Source of the DNA: Acidimicrobiia bacterium
GTDB lineage: Bacteria; Actinomycetota; Acidimicrobiia; Spongiisociales; ZC4RG35
NCBI GenBank assembly: GCA_026989215.1
Contig: JALSJV010000331.1
Span: 1 to 37,515 of the forward strand
Length of the DNA: 37,515 nucleotides
Direction of reading: 5' to 3'
Numbering within the stretch: position 1 is the stretch's first letter; each line of letters begins with the position of its first letter. The notes below the pieces were generated by a model, which saw only the letters and a list, made by a program, of their open reading frames with translations, ran no database searches and was not told the origin of the DNA. The position numbers and the translations under genes are program-made. This document shows, piece by piece, positions 26,139 through 33,754 of this stretch.

Positions 26139-26146
26139 AAGGGCCG

Positions 26147-26458
26147 TCAACGGTCCGGCGGGCGCGAGGCCACCTGACCGCAGACGCACCGGTACCGGTC
26201 GCCCTCCACGTCGGGCCATCGAATCCAGACGGTGGCATCCAGCTCCGGGCAGCGCACGGGGAAGGCCATGTCCCGAGCCGAGCTCGGGTCGGGGCTGAGG
26301 GCGATCCGAAGTCGCCAGACCTCCTGGCGCAGGCGGTCGAGCCGTGCCCTCGACTCGGCCAGGTCCCGCAGCGGCGCCCGTCGCGCCCGCAGACGCTCAT
26401 GATGCCTCCAGGCGGCGACCAGCTCGCCGAACGCCGCCTCGAGCCGGGGATGGAGCAT
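26147..26458 (-). CDS. Small hypothetical protein with a C-terminal Cys-x-Cys
   Basis: A 103-residue protein. Residues ~1-60 are Arg/Ala/Leu/Glu-rich and should form a helical, perhaps coiled-coil, hairpin ([19 protein letters not shown]). The C-terminal part has three Cys in [18 protein letters not shown] and YRCVCGQV, reminiscent of a reduced zinc ribbon but lacking a complete CxxC pair. The start ATG 26458 is supported by GGAGGG just upstream. It lies 24 bases after the MenJ-like gene and 48 before nuoA, on the same strand. I do not recognise the family; a small metal-binding protein is only a guess. Confidence 0.6.
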   Translation of the reverse strand: MLHPRLEAAFGELVAAWRHHERLRARRAPLRDLAESRARLDRLRQEVWRLRIALSPDPSSARDMAFPVRCPELDATVWIRWPDVEGDRYRCVCGQVASRPPDR

Positions 26459-26482
26459 CGACCCTCCGACACCTGCTCCGGC

Positions 26483-27721
26483 TCAACGGATCGGCAGAGG
26501 GCGCACCATGGTCGCCAGCATCCGATACGCCTGCTCTCCGACGCCCCGCTCGTCCTCGTCGAGCAGGTTCGCCATCACCTTGAGGGTCCATTCCATCAGC
26601 GGCCGGTTCCGCAAACCCACGTGGGCCAGGGTCCGCATCACCGGCGGATTGCCGATCAGCCTCACGAAGATCCGCGCCATCTTGTAGTAGAGGCTGTACT
26701 CGTCGTCGAGGATCCTCGGGTACCGGGCCAGGAGGCCGAGGTCGTCGGCGGCGAAGGCTTCGGAGATGACGCCGGCGGCGATCCGACCCGTCTCGTACGC
26801 GTAGGAGATCCCTTCCCCGTTCCACGGGTTGATCGCCCCGGCCGCGTCACCGACGACGAGCCAGTTGGGTCCTGCGAGCGGCCCCTTCGAGAAGGCCATC
26901 GTGAGCTTGCCGCCCATCGGTTCGGTGAGACGCCGGTCTTCCGACAGCGCCCAGTACTCGGGGGCCGTCCGCACGTAGTCCTCCATCATGCGGGTGGTGT
27001 TCGTGTGCTTCCATCGCTTGAAGGTGGAGAGCAGACCCACACCGACGTTGACGGTGCCGTCGCCGAGGGGAAACACCCAGCCGTACCCGGGCATCGACGC
27101 CCCCGTCTCGTCCCTCAGATCGAGTTGGCTCTCCAAGAACCGGTCCCGCGAGCGGGGACTGGCGTAGTATCCGCGGGCGGCGAGCCCCATCGGATAATCC
27201 TTGCGCCGGGACGTCCCCAGCCGGCGCCCGAACCGATCGAGGGAGCCGTCGGCGACCACCACCACCTCCGGGACGACCCGTTCGGTCTCGCCGTCGGAGA
27301 CGAGGTCGACGGCGACGAGGCGCCCACGGTCCAGCACCGGCCGGGCTTCGGTCCGTTCCCGGACGGTCACGCCCTGCGCCGCCACCAGCCGGGCCACCTC
27401 GGCGTCCAGATCGCGGCGGCGGATCACCCCTCCCCAATCGGGGAACCGGGAATGCCGAGGCCACCGCATCTCCAACATCAGGTCGTCCCCGGCGTACGAA
27501 CGCAGCCCGTCGATCCGCCAGAAGGTGGCCGCCGAGAAGTCGAACCCCATCTCCCGGAGTTGGTGGATCGCCCGCGGCGTGAGGCCGTCGCCGCAGGTCT
27601 TGTCCCTGGGATACGCCTTCTTCTCGACCAGCATGACCGGATGCCCCGCACGCGCCAGCCAGTAGGCAGCGGCCGAACCCGCAGGTCCTCCGCCCACCAC
27701 CACGACCCGATGATCCGCCAT
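26483..27721 (-). CDS. menJ: Geranylgeranyl reductase family flavoprotein, probably menaquinone reductase (MenJ-like)
   Basis: A 412-residue FAD enzyme. The N-terminal dinucleotide fold is VVVVGGGPAGSAAAYWLARAG (about 5-25). The family segment KTCGDGLTPRAIHQL follows, and the second FAD motif WLVVGDAAGAINPWNGEGIS is near residue 280, with ETGRIAA after it. Homologues reduce isoprenoid double bonds. The actinobacterial MenJ (Rv0561c of M. tuberculosis) saturates one unit of the menaquinone tail, and relatives frequently sit upstream of nuoA in actinobacteria. That placement, repeated here, favours a quinone over archaeal-type lipids as substrate. The start ATG 27721 begins the FAD fold; an upstream open stretch is noise. 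It is divergent from rex, with 80 bases between. Confidence 0.88.
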   Translation of the reverse strand: MADHRVVVVGGGPAGSAAAYWLARAGHPVMLVEKKAYPRDKTCGDGLTPRAIHQLREMGFDFSAATFWRIDGLRSYAGDDLMLEMRWPRHSRFPDWGGVIRRRDLDAEVARLVAAQGVTVRERTEARPVLDRGRLVAVDLVSDGETERVVPEVVVVADGSLDRFGRRLGTSRRKDYPMGLAARGYYASPRSRDRFLESQLDLRDETGASMPGYGWVFPLGDGTVNVGVGLLSTFKRWKHTNTTRMMEDYVRTAPEYWALSEDRRLTEPMGGKLTMAFSKGPLAGPNWLVVGDAAGAINPWNGEGISYAYETGRIAAGVISEAFAADDLGLLARYPRILDDEYSLYYKMARIFVRLIGNPPVMRTLAHVGLRNRPLMEWTLKVMANLLDEDERGVGEQAYRMLATMVRPLPIR

Positions 27722-27764
27722 GGCGGCGACGTTACCGGCGGCAGCGACGGAGCGGGAATCCCCT

Positions 27765-27793
27765 TTGGCTTCGACGTCCGCCGTCCCTATCGT
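27765..27793 (+). promoter_or_regulatory. Candidate rex promoter (leaderless)
   Basis: TTGGCT (27765-27770), 17 bases, then TATCGT (27788-27793), eight bases before ATG 27802. No Shine-Dalgarno lies before the ATG, so transcription would begin at or next to the start codon. No TTGTGAA...TTCACAA Rex operator is visible in the 80-bp gap. Confidence 0.4.
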
Positions 27794-27801
27794 CGCCCCC
27801 C

Positions 27802-28470
27802 ATGACACGACGGATCCCCCGGGCGACGGTGGCGCGCCTTCCGGCCTACCTCCGTCATCTCGACTCCCTCGGGCCCGGGCAACAGACGGTGCAGTCCTCG
27901 GATCTGGCGAGCGCGTCGGGCGTGAACGCGGCGAAGGTCCGAAAGGACCTCTCCTACATCGGCGCCACCGGGGTGAGGGGGGTCGGATACGACGTCGAAG
28001 AGCTGCGGAACCTCATCCTGCGGCGCCTCGGCCTCAGCACCGACCTGACGGTGGTGCTCATCGGCGCCGGAAACCTGGGGAGCGCCCTGGCCCGCTACAA
28101 GGGTTTCGACAATCGGGGCTTCCACATCGTCTCGGTGTACGACATCGACCCGAAACGGGTCGGGAAACGGATCGCCGGCATCGAGATCCGCCATCTCGAC
28201 CGCCTGGAGGAGGACCTGGAGCGCAATCCCGCCGACATCGGCATCATCGCCACCCCGGCGTCGGAAGCCCAAGGTGTCGCCGATCGGCTGATCGCCGCGG
28301 GGATCCCCGGCATCCTCAACTTCGCCCCGACCGTGATCAGGGTGCCGCCCGGCGCCACGGTCCGCCAGGTGGATCTGGCGACCGAGCTGCAGATCCTCGC
28401 CTTCTACCTGGGCTCCCGCCGAGAGACGGGTTCGACGTCGAGCCTCCCCGAGCGATGGCGCTCCGGGTAG
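27802..28470 (+). CDS. rex: Redox-sensing transcriptional repressor Rex
   Basis: A 222-residue repressor that senses the NADH/NAD+ ratio and releases DNA when NADH is high. The N-terminal winged helix (~1-75) contains the signature [21 protein letters not shown]. The Rossmann domain starts with [16 protein letters not shown] (GxGxxG at 88-93) and contains VYDIDP with the adenosine-binding Asp114. The C-terminal swapped helix includes [14 protein letters not shown]. In Streptomyces, Rex controls nuo, cyd and its own operon, so its place beside menJ and nuo fits. The C-terminal tail after residue ~205 overlaps the 3' end of the convergent glyA by 67 bases. Confidence 0.95.
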   Translation: MTRRIPRATVARLPAYLRHLDSLGPGQQTVQSSDLASASGVNAAKVRKDLSYIGATGVRGVGYDVEELRNLILRRLGLSTDLTVVLIGAGNLGSALARYKGFDNRGFHIVSVYDIDPKRVGKRIAGIEIRHLDRLEEDLERNPADIGIIATPASEAQGVADRLIAAGIPGILNFAPTVIRVPPGATVRQVDLATELQILAFYLGSRRETGSTSSLPERWRSG

Positions 28471-29741
28471 ATCGGGAAGCGGGCGCAGAGCTCCGACACC
28501 TCACCCCGGATCCGTTCGACGAGACGTTCGTCCGCCCCGTCGAGCACGTCGGCGATGCGGCCGGCGATCCATCGGAACTCGTCCACACCGAACCCGCGGG
28601 TGGTCCCCGCCGACGAACCCAGCCTGATCCCGGAGGCGACCCAGGGTGGACGGGTCTCGCCCGGGACCGTGTTCTTGTTCACCGTGAACCCGGCGCGCTC
28701 CAACAGCTCCTGGGCGTCTTTGCCGGTGACGTCCCGGGATCGGAGGTCGACGAGGACGATCGGGGTGTCGGTCCCGCCCGTGACCACGTCGAACCCCCGG
28801 GCGATCAGGGTGTCCGCCATCGCCCGGGCGTTGGCCAGCACCGCCGCCGCCCAAGACGCGAACTCGGGCCGCAGCGCCTCCCCCAGACACACCGCCTTCG
28901 CCGCCACCGCGTTGAGGATCACGCTGCCCTGCACTCCGGGGAAGACCGCGGCGTCGATGCGTCGACCCAGCTCGGCATCCCCGGTGAGGATCAGCCCGCC
29001 GCGTACCCCGCGGAGGTTCTTGTACGTCGTCGCCGTCGTGACGTGGGCGTGGGGAACCGGGTCGGGATGCAGGCCGGCAGCGACGAGTCCGGCGACGTGG
29101 GCGATGTCGGCGAGCAGTACCGCCCCGACCTCGTCGGCGATCTCCCGGAACGCCGCGAAATCGACCGCTCGGGGATACGCCGAGCCTCCGCAGATGATCA
29201 ACCTGGGGCGTACCTGCCGCACGAGACGAGCCGTGGCGTCCAGGTCGATCCGCCCCGTGGTCGCATCCACGCCGTAGTGATACGCCCTCATCCAGCGTCC
29301 GGAGATGTTGACCGGTGAACCGTGGCTGAGATGTCCCCCCATGGAGAGGTCCATGGACACGACGACGTCACCGGGTTCGAGGAAGGCGGCGAACACCGCC
29401 AGGTTCGCCTGGCTGCCCGAATGGGGCTGGACGTTGGCATGGGCGGCGCCGAAGAGCTCCTTGGCACGTTCGACGGCCAGCCGCTCCACCGCGTCGGCGA
29501 ACTCGGCCCCGCCGTAGTAGCGCCTCCCCGGCAGGCCCTCGACCGTCTTGTTCACGATCACCGAACCGATCGCCTCGAGGGACGCCCGGGAGACGAGGTT
29601 CTCCGACGCGATGAGCTCGATCTGGTCGCGTTGCCGCCCGAGCTCACCGGCGAGGGCCTCGGCCACCGCCGGATCGATCTCCTCGAGGGACGCGTCGAAG
29701 TACCCGCCGTGCAGCACCGGGGGCCGACGACCGCCCGTCAC
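28404..29741 (-). CDS. glyA: Serine hydroxymethyltransferase with a substituted PLP-lysine motif
   Basis: A 445-residue PLP enzyme converting serine and tetrahydrofolate to glycine and methylene-tetrahydrofolate. The fold is complete: [41 protein letters not shown] and [14 protein letters not shown] (the Asp that contacts PLP). The PLP lysine motif reads [14 protein letters not shown] (Lys241) where the family normally has TTTTHKTLRGPRGG. The usual His before the Lys is Tyr240 (TAC, 29024-29022), and Thr, Thr and Pro are also changed. The start is GTG 29741, directly abutting the preceding stop; a GTG eight codons in is possible. The enzyme is probably active, but this cannot be taken for granted. 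It ends the bc operon and overlaps rex tail to tail. Confidence 0.92.
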   Translation of the reverse strand: MTGGRRPPVLHGGYFDASLEEIDPAVAEALAGELGRQRDQIELIASENLVSRASLEAIGSVIVNKTVEGLPGRRYYGGAEFADAVERLAVERAKELFGAAHANVQPHSGSQANLAVFAAFLEPGDVVVSMDLSMGGHLSHGSPVNISGRWMRAYHYGVDATTGRIDLDATARLVRQVRPRLIICGGSAYPRAVDFAAFREIADEVGAVLLADIAHVAGLVAAGLHPDPVPHAHVTTATTYKNLRGVRGGLILTGDAELGRRIDAAVFPGVQGSVILNAVAAKAVCLGEALRPEFASWAAAVLANARAMADTLIARGFDVVTGGTDTPIVLVDLRSRDVTGKDAQELLERAGFTVNKNTVPGETRPPWVASGIRLGSSAGTTRGFGVDEFRWIAGRIADVLDGADERLVERIRGEVSELCARFPIYPERHRSGRLDVEPVSRREPR

Positions 29742-30101
29742 CTAGAGGTCGGCTCGCTCCTGGGTCTCCTCGTACTGTTTGAGGGCGACGAGGAACGCGA
29801 CGAAGACGATCGCCGACACCAGCATGAAGGTGATGGGGATGATCCGGATCTCGAAGGCGTTGAGGCCCTCGATGTCGGCAGGCCGGGGTCCCCGGGGTGC
29901 GTAGAGGACGAACAGGAGACTCCCGATCGTCCACCAGGCGGACACCCCCGCCCCGGTCACCAGAAACCCCAGCTTCTTCCCCAGGTTGGTGTAGGTGAGC
30001 AGGTAGATCGTCCCGTAGAAGACGAGGATCGACGCGACCGTGAGGATGATGCCGGTGACGAACAGGTTGGCGGAGAGCAGCTCGCGCATCAGCTCGCGCA
30101 T
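29742..30101 (-). CDS. Small three-helix membrane protein of the bc operon
   Basis: A 119-residue protein with three hydrophobic segments: LFVTGIILTVASILVFYGTIY, a second around VTGAGVSAWWTIGSLLFVLY, and a third ITFMLVSAIVFVAFLVALK. Charged ends follow (EETQERADL). There are no Cys or heme motifs. Start ATG 30101 (an internal ATG at residue 5 is an alternative) lies three bases from the cytochrome c stop, and the gene abuts glyA. Position and spacing suggest an accessory subunit or assembly factor of the bc complex; the family is not recognised. Confidence 0.7.
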   Translation of the reverse strand: MRELMRELLSANLFVTGIILTVASILVFYGTIYLLTYTNLGKKLGFLVTGAGVSAWWTIGSLLFVLYAPRGPRPADIEGLNAFEIRIIPITFMLVSAIVFVAFLVALKQYEETQERADL

Positions 30102-30104
30102 GGT

Positions 30105-31823
30105 TCACTCACCCCTCTCGGCGTGGTTGACGATTCCGTCCAGGTGTCCACCCCACAGATACTGTGCGAGGAGCTCGAGGTCCTCCATGCTCAAGGTCTT
30201 GCCGAAGCCGGGCATCCGGCCGGTGCCTACCCCGTTGAAACCATAGGGTTTGTTGGCGCGGGGGCCGGTCACCAGGAAGTCACCGAGGTCTTCCACCGAT
30301 GCGAACTGCTTCCGCACCCGGCCCTCCCAGAGGGCGGGACCGAAGCCGCCGGCCCCCGGCTCCTGGGCGAAGGGGATCCCCGCCGAATACCCCGACGTGT
30401 GGCAGCGGGCGCAGTATCCCTGGAAGATCCCGACCGCCCGCTCGGCCTTGGCGAGGTCCCCGTCGAAGACCTGGTCGGCGACCCCCTGGATGTCGATCTC
30501 CCAGCGGCGCTCCTTCTGGGCGGTGAGCAGCCGCTGGAGACCTTCCTCGGCGGGTCCGAGCAGCTTCTCCAGGTTCTCGGCCTGGATGGTGAGGTTGAGC
30601 GACAGCGTGGACAGCCCGCCCACCACCCGGTGGGCGACGTCCTCGTCGGGCTCACCGGAGGTGGCGGGGTTCCTCGGGTCGAGATCGATGACCTGGATCT
30701 CACTCGGCCGCATCGCCTGCACCGCGGCGGTGAGCTGTGAGGTGATCTGCTGCTCGGCCTCGTCGGGGATGGTGTCGAGGTCGGAGTCCTCTCCCTCGGT
30801 CTGGGCGAGCGCCTCGCGGATCGCCTCCACGTTGGGGGCGATGAGCGGCGCCCGGGTGGCGACCAGCTCCTCGAGGGTGGCGAGGAGCTCCTCGGCGACC
30901 TCCCGATCGGGCCGGTCGGTGCTCGCCGGGGCCTCGGGATCGAAGGTGATGGGCTCGAGCCCGGGAATGGCGAAGGCGCGTTCCGCCTCGCGGGTGATGT
31001 CGCTGATCTCCCGCTCCGCCACGTCGGAGAGGCCGTCACCGTCGGTGTCGAGCCCCTCGCCGGCGGTGGCGAGGACCTTCTCGGCGCGTTTCGCCAGGTC
31101 GGCGGCGATCGGAGCCAGCGTCGGGGCGGCCTCGAGGTCGACGATGAGCTGACGCTGCCTACGGATGATCTCTTCCAGGGCGGCGTCGGCCCCTTCGAGC
31201 TTCGCCAGCTCGGCGCGGACGACGTCGTTCGCCCGGGCCACGGCCTCACTCTGGGGGATCTGGATCGTCTCCAGGTAGTTGACGATGTCCTCGACCTGCT
31301 GTTCGGTCATCGGACCGCCCCCGGCCACCCCCCACGGGGGCATCGGGGTGTTCCCCCGCCCGTAGGTGATCCAGAAGTTGATCTCCTCGCGGGTGTACCG
31401 GTAGAAGATGTCGTCGAGGGACGGGGCCACCCAGCTCACGTTCACCCCGGTGCGCTTCTCCACGAACGGCGCCGCCCCCCCGACCCCGTTGGGGCCGTGG
31501 CAGTTGAAACACCCGAACTCCTGGACCAGCTCGGCTCCACGCTCGACCGACTCCTCGTGGAACTGGTCGACGAAGCTCTCCTGACGATCCGTCTCCCCGA
31601 GGAAGTAGAGGGGGAGGGCCAGGGCCAGGAAGGCGGAGAGGACGACGGCCGCCTGCTGGGCCCGTTCGAGACGACGGGTCTCCAGCTCGTCGTCGGGGAT
31701 CGGCGGCTTGAGGTTGGGCGGGATCTCCTCTTTGCCCCGGGTGCGCAGGGCGCTGACCCCGAGGAAGGCCAGGTAGCCGACGGCCAGGACGACGGCGACG
31801 AGGATGACGGCGTTGGAGCTCAC
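30105..31823 (-). CDS. Membrane-anchored diheme cytochrome c with a large insert
   Basis: A 572-residue subunit in the bc operon that would take electrons from the Rieske protein. Two membrane helices (5-22, 58-75) precede cytochrome domain 1: C105-F-N-C108-H109, with M161 in NTPMPPWG as likely sixth ligand. Domain 2 has C471-A-R-C474-H475 and M537 (GRMPGFG). Between them, residues ~195-445 form a long, mostly helical, acidic insert. It has two calcium-loop-like sequences, DTDGDGLSD (259-267, as in thrombospondin type 3 or EF-hand-like repeats) and the weaker DSDLDTIPD (346-354). The usual actinobacterial QcrC is also diheme but has close-set domains and a C-terminal anchor, so this is a different layout. 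The start is GTG 31823, two bases after the Rieske stop. Confidence 0.85.
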   Translation of the reverse strand: MSSNAVILVAVVLAVGYLAFLGVSALRTRGKEEIPPNLKPPIPDDELETRRLERAQQAAVVLSAFLALALPLYFLGETDRQESFVDQFHEESVERGAELVQEFGCFNCHGPNGVGGAAPFVEKRTGVNVSWVAPSLDDIFYRYTREEINFWITYGRGNTPMPPWGVAGGGPMTEQQVEDIVNYLETIQIPQSEAVARANDVVRAELAKLEGADAALEEIIRRQRQLIVDLEAAPTLAPIAADLAKRAEKVLATAGEGLDTDGDGLSDVAEREISDITREAERAFAIPGLEPITFDPEAPASTDRPDREVAEELLATLEELVATRAPLIAPNVEAIREALAQTEGEDSDLDTIPDEAEQQITSQLTAAVQAMRPSEIQVIDLDPRNPATSGEPDEDVAHRVVGGLSTLSLNLTIQAENLEKLLGPAEEGLQRLLTAQKERRWEIDIQGVADQVFDGDLAKAERAVGIFQGYCARCHTSGYSAGIPFAQEPGAGGFGPALWEGRVRKQFASVEDLGDFLVTGPRANKPYGFNGVGTGRMPGFGKTLSMEDLELLAQYLWGGHLDGIVNHAERGE

Positions 31824-31825
31824 GC

Positions 31826-32686
31826 TCAGGCTCCCCCGCCGGCGGCGATGCAGGACGGACCCTGCGGGTACTTCACGGTGAGGATCGGAGCCCGCGGCGT
31901 CTGGACGATCGACCCGGTCTTGATGATCAGGTCGTCGGCCGGGGTGAAATCGATCACGAACCGGTCGAGGTTGCGGGGCGCGGGCCCGGCGAAGTACTCA
32001 CCCACCAGGCTGTACTTCGAGCCGTGGCACGGGCACTCGAACCCTTGAGACGGCTGGCACCAGGGCACCCGACATCCCAGATGGACGCAGCGTTGCCAGA
32101 GCGCCATCACGCCTCGGTCGGCGACCCCGAGGTCGCGGAACTGTGGGGACAGCGCGTTCTCGTCGTAGGGGACGAGGTAGGCCCGGGCCTCGGGGATGAA
32201 CAGCGGGGTCACCGAGCCGTCCTCGTTGAAGAGCTGCTCCCGCAGCTCGTCGACCTTCCCGGCGTTGACGTCGGACCCGAATCCCCCCGTCAGCTTCGGC
32301 CACAGGAACGAGAGCGAGGCGAGACCGAACCCGGCCAGGAAGGTCCCGAAGGTGGCGCCGAGCGCCCGGTTGAAGAATTGGCGGCGCGTGACGCCCGCCT
32401 CCTCGGGGGTGACCTCGACCACCACCGGCTCGGAGACGACCTCCACCGCGGTGGCGACCGGCGGCTCCGAGGTCGCCTCGCCGCCCTCCTCGGCGGCCTG
32501 CTCCCCGGCGGACTCGGTCGCGGCGACGAAGGCTTCGGGGACCTCGGACCGATCGGCGGCCAGGGTCTCCGAACTCACACCCTTTCGCCAGTCCGTCGAA
32601 CGGCGGTAGGCGATGGCGAAGGCGGCCGCGGCGGCGGCGATGGCCACCAAGGCGACACCGACCAGGATCAGGTTTGCGGCACTCAT
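31826..32686 (-). CDS. qcrA: Rieske iron-sulfur subunit of the bc complex
   Basis: A 286-residue Rieske protein. [2Fe-2S] ligands are C200 and H202 (CVHLGC) and C218 and H221 (CPCHGS), with C205 and C220 as the disulfide pair. There is one N-terminal helix (~5-26), then an acidic Ala/Glu/Val-rich linker (~40-98). A twin-arginine motif TRRQFFNRA (100-108) then directly precedes a second helix (~108-127). The twin-arginine motif on an internal helix recalls the Sec/Tat dual insertion known for actinobacterial Rieske proteins, though those have three helices. The start ATG 32686 overlaps the subunit IV stop as ATGA; the longer open frame upstream is noise. Confidence 0.92.
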   Translation of the reverse strand: MSAANLILVGVALVAIAAAAAAFAIAYRRSTDWRKGVSSETLAADRSEVPEAFVAATESAGEQAAEEGGEATSEPPVATAVEVVSEPVVVEVTPEEAGVTRRQFFNRALGATFGTFLAGFGLASLSFLWPKLTGGFGSDVNAGKVDELREQLFNEDGSVTPLFIPEARAYLVPYDENALSPQFRDLGVADRGVMALWQRCVHLGCRVPWCQPSQGFECPCHGSKYSLVGEYFAGPAPRNLDRFVIDFTPADDLIIKTGSIVQTPRAPILTVKYPQGPSCIAAGGGA

Positions 32687-33741
32687 TCGAAACTCACCCA
32701 GTCTTTCAGATCGTCGAAGAAGATCCCGTCCTTCCACGGGTAGCTGAAGTTGAACCCCTTCCCCCGGAACAGCACCCCGAGGATGGTCAGGGTCGCCGAC
32801 CCGGCGAGGAAGATCGTGTAGAGCATGATGGCGAGCTTCCGGTCGGAGGGCTTCGTCGACGGGTTGCGGTCCACGTAGGGGATCATCATGAACCCGACCA
32901 GCCCGATGATCGTCGGCACGGTCACGCCCGCGATCTGCGGGTCGAAGTACGACAGCAGCTCCTGCAGTCCGAGGAAGTACCACGGAGCCTTCGACGGGTT
33001 CGGCGTCAGGTTGGGGTTGGCGGCTTCGAGCAGCGGCGCCTGCAGGGCGACCGACATCAGGATCAACAGTCCGGTCATCGCCAGGAGGGCGACGAACTCG
33101 ACCAGCATGAGGTGGGGCCAGGTGTTGACCTTGTCGTGGGGCTCCGCCTTGACCTGCTGGATCGCCTTCGCCTTGACGACGGTGAGGAGCCGCTGGGTGC
33201 GGACGCCTTCGGGGACACCGGCGGGCGGGACGCTGGGCCGAGGCGACACGACCGCCGCCACCTTGCCGCCTCCGTTCCCGGTGGGCGCCGGGACGGTGGG
33301 CTCCTCCACCGCCACCGCGGCGGGGGCCTCGGCGGGCTGGGGAGCGCCCGCGGGAGGCTCCGCGGCCGGTGGAGGCGCCTCGGCGCCCACAGGCGGCGCT
33401 TCGCCCGCCATCTCGGCCAGCACGTTCACCAGGGGGACGCCGAGCGCCTTCGCCTTCGCCTCGGCGGAGCGCCGGAGGAGCGCCTCGGGCATCCCGGCGA
33501 CCTGGGCCGCCTTGGCCAGGAGCGCGTCGACGTCGCCGGAGCTCGCCGCGGGATCGGACGACGGTTCCTGCGGGGACGGCTCGGCCGGCGGGGCGGTCTG
33601 CTCGGACGGCTCCGATGCGGCGGGCGGGGTCGGCGGGGCCTCGCCCTTCATCTCGGCGAGCACCTGCTCGACGGGGATGCCGAGGGCTTTCGCCTTCGCC
33701 TCGGCGGAGCGCCGGAGGAGACTTTCGGGGATCTCGGTCAT
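32683..33741 (-). CDS. qcrB2: Cytochrome b C-terminal part (subunit IV-like) with two N-terminal helical modules
   Basis: A 352-residue protein. Residues ~195-352 are the C-terminal half of cytochrome b (subunit IV): WPHLMLVEFVALLAMTGLLIL, KAPWYFLGLQELLSYF, then two more helices. The Qo-site PEWY motif reads APWY, so Pro replaces the Glu. The first ~160 residues are foreign to the family. A ~33-residue module occurs twice, at 3-36 and 84-116. Each has PESLLRRSAEAKAKALG or PEALLRRSAEAKAKALG, then IPVEQVLAEM or VPLVNVLAEM, then GEAPP. Ala/Pro/Glu-rich linkers join them, like the small domain-and-linker design of dihydrolipoyl acyltransferases. A third copy begins the truncated gene at 37257. 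The start is ATG 33741, 13 bases after the cytochrome b6 stop. The symbol is provisional. Confidence 0.88.
   Translation of the reverse strand: MTEIPESLLRRSAEAKAKALGIPVEQVLAEMKGEAPPTPPAASEPSEQTAPPAEPSPQEPSSDPAASSGDVDALLAKAAQVAGMPEALLRRSAEAKAKALGVPLVNVLAEMAGEAPPVGAEAPPPAAEPPAGAPQPAEAPAAVAVEEPTVPAPTGNGGGKVAAVVSPRPSVPPAGVPEGVRTQRLLTVVKAKAIQQVKAEPHDKVNTWPHLMLVEFVALLAMTGLLILMSVALQAPLLEAANPNLTPNPSKAPWYFLGLQELLSYFDPQIAGVTVPTIIGLVGFMMIPYVDRNPSTKPSDRKLAIMLYTIFLAGSATLTILGVLFRGKGFNFSYPWKDGIFFDDLKDWVSFE
33449..33720. repeat. 32-bp exact direct repeat inside the subunit IV gene
   Basis: Positions 33449-33480 and 33689-33720 are identical over 32 bases and exactly 240 bases (80 codons) apart. They encode the RRSAEAKAK core of the two helical modules. 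The flanking codons differ, so either a recent duplication or gene conversion is refreshing the core, or selection is holding it. Confidence 0.9.
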
Positions 33742-33754
33742 TCGCTACCTCCGA

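Noticed and set aside
26099-27801. Rex operator in the nuoA and rex/menJ gaps
   Set aside because: No TTGTGAA...TTCACAA or close variant was found by reading both strands of the two gaps.
33633-33735. Subunit IV modules as E3-binding (peripheral subunit-binding) domains
   Set aside because: Size, helices and linkers are similar, but the GTGxGGRI segment that defines that domain is absent, so only an analogy is kept.
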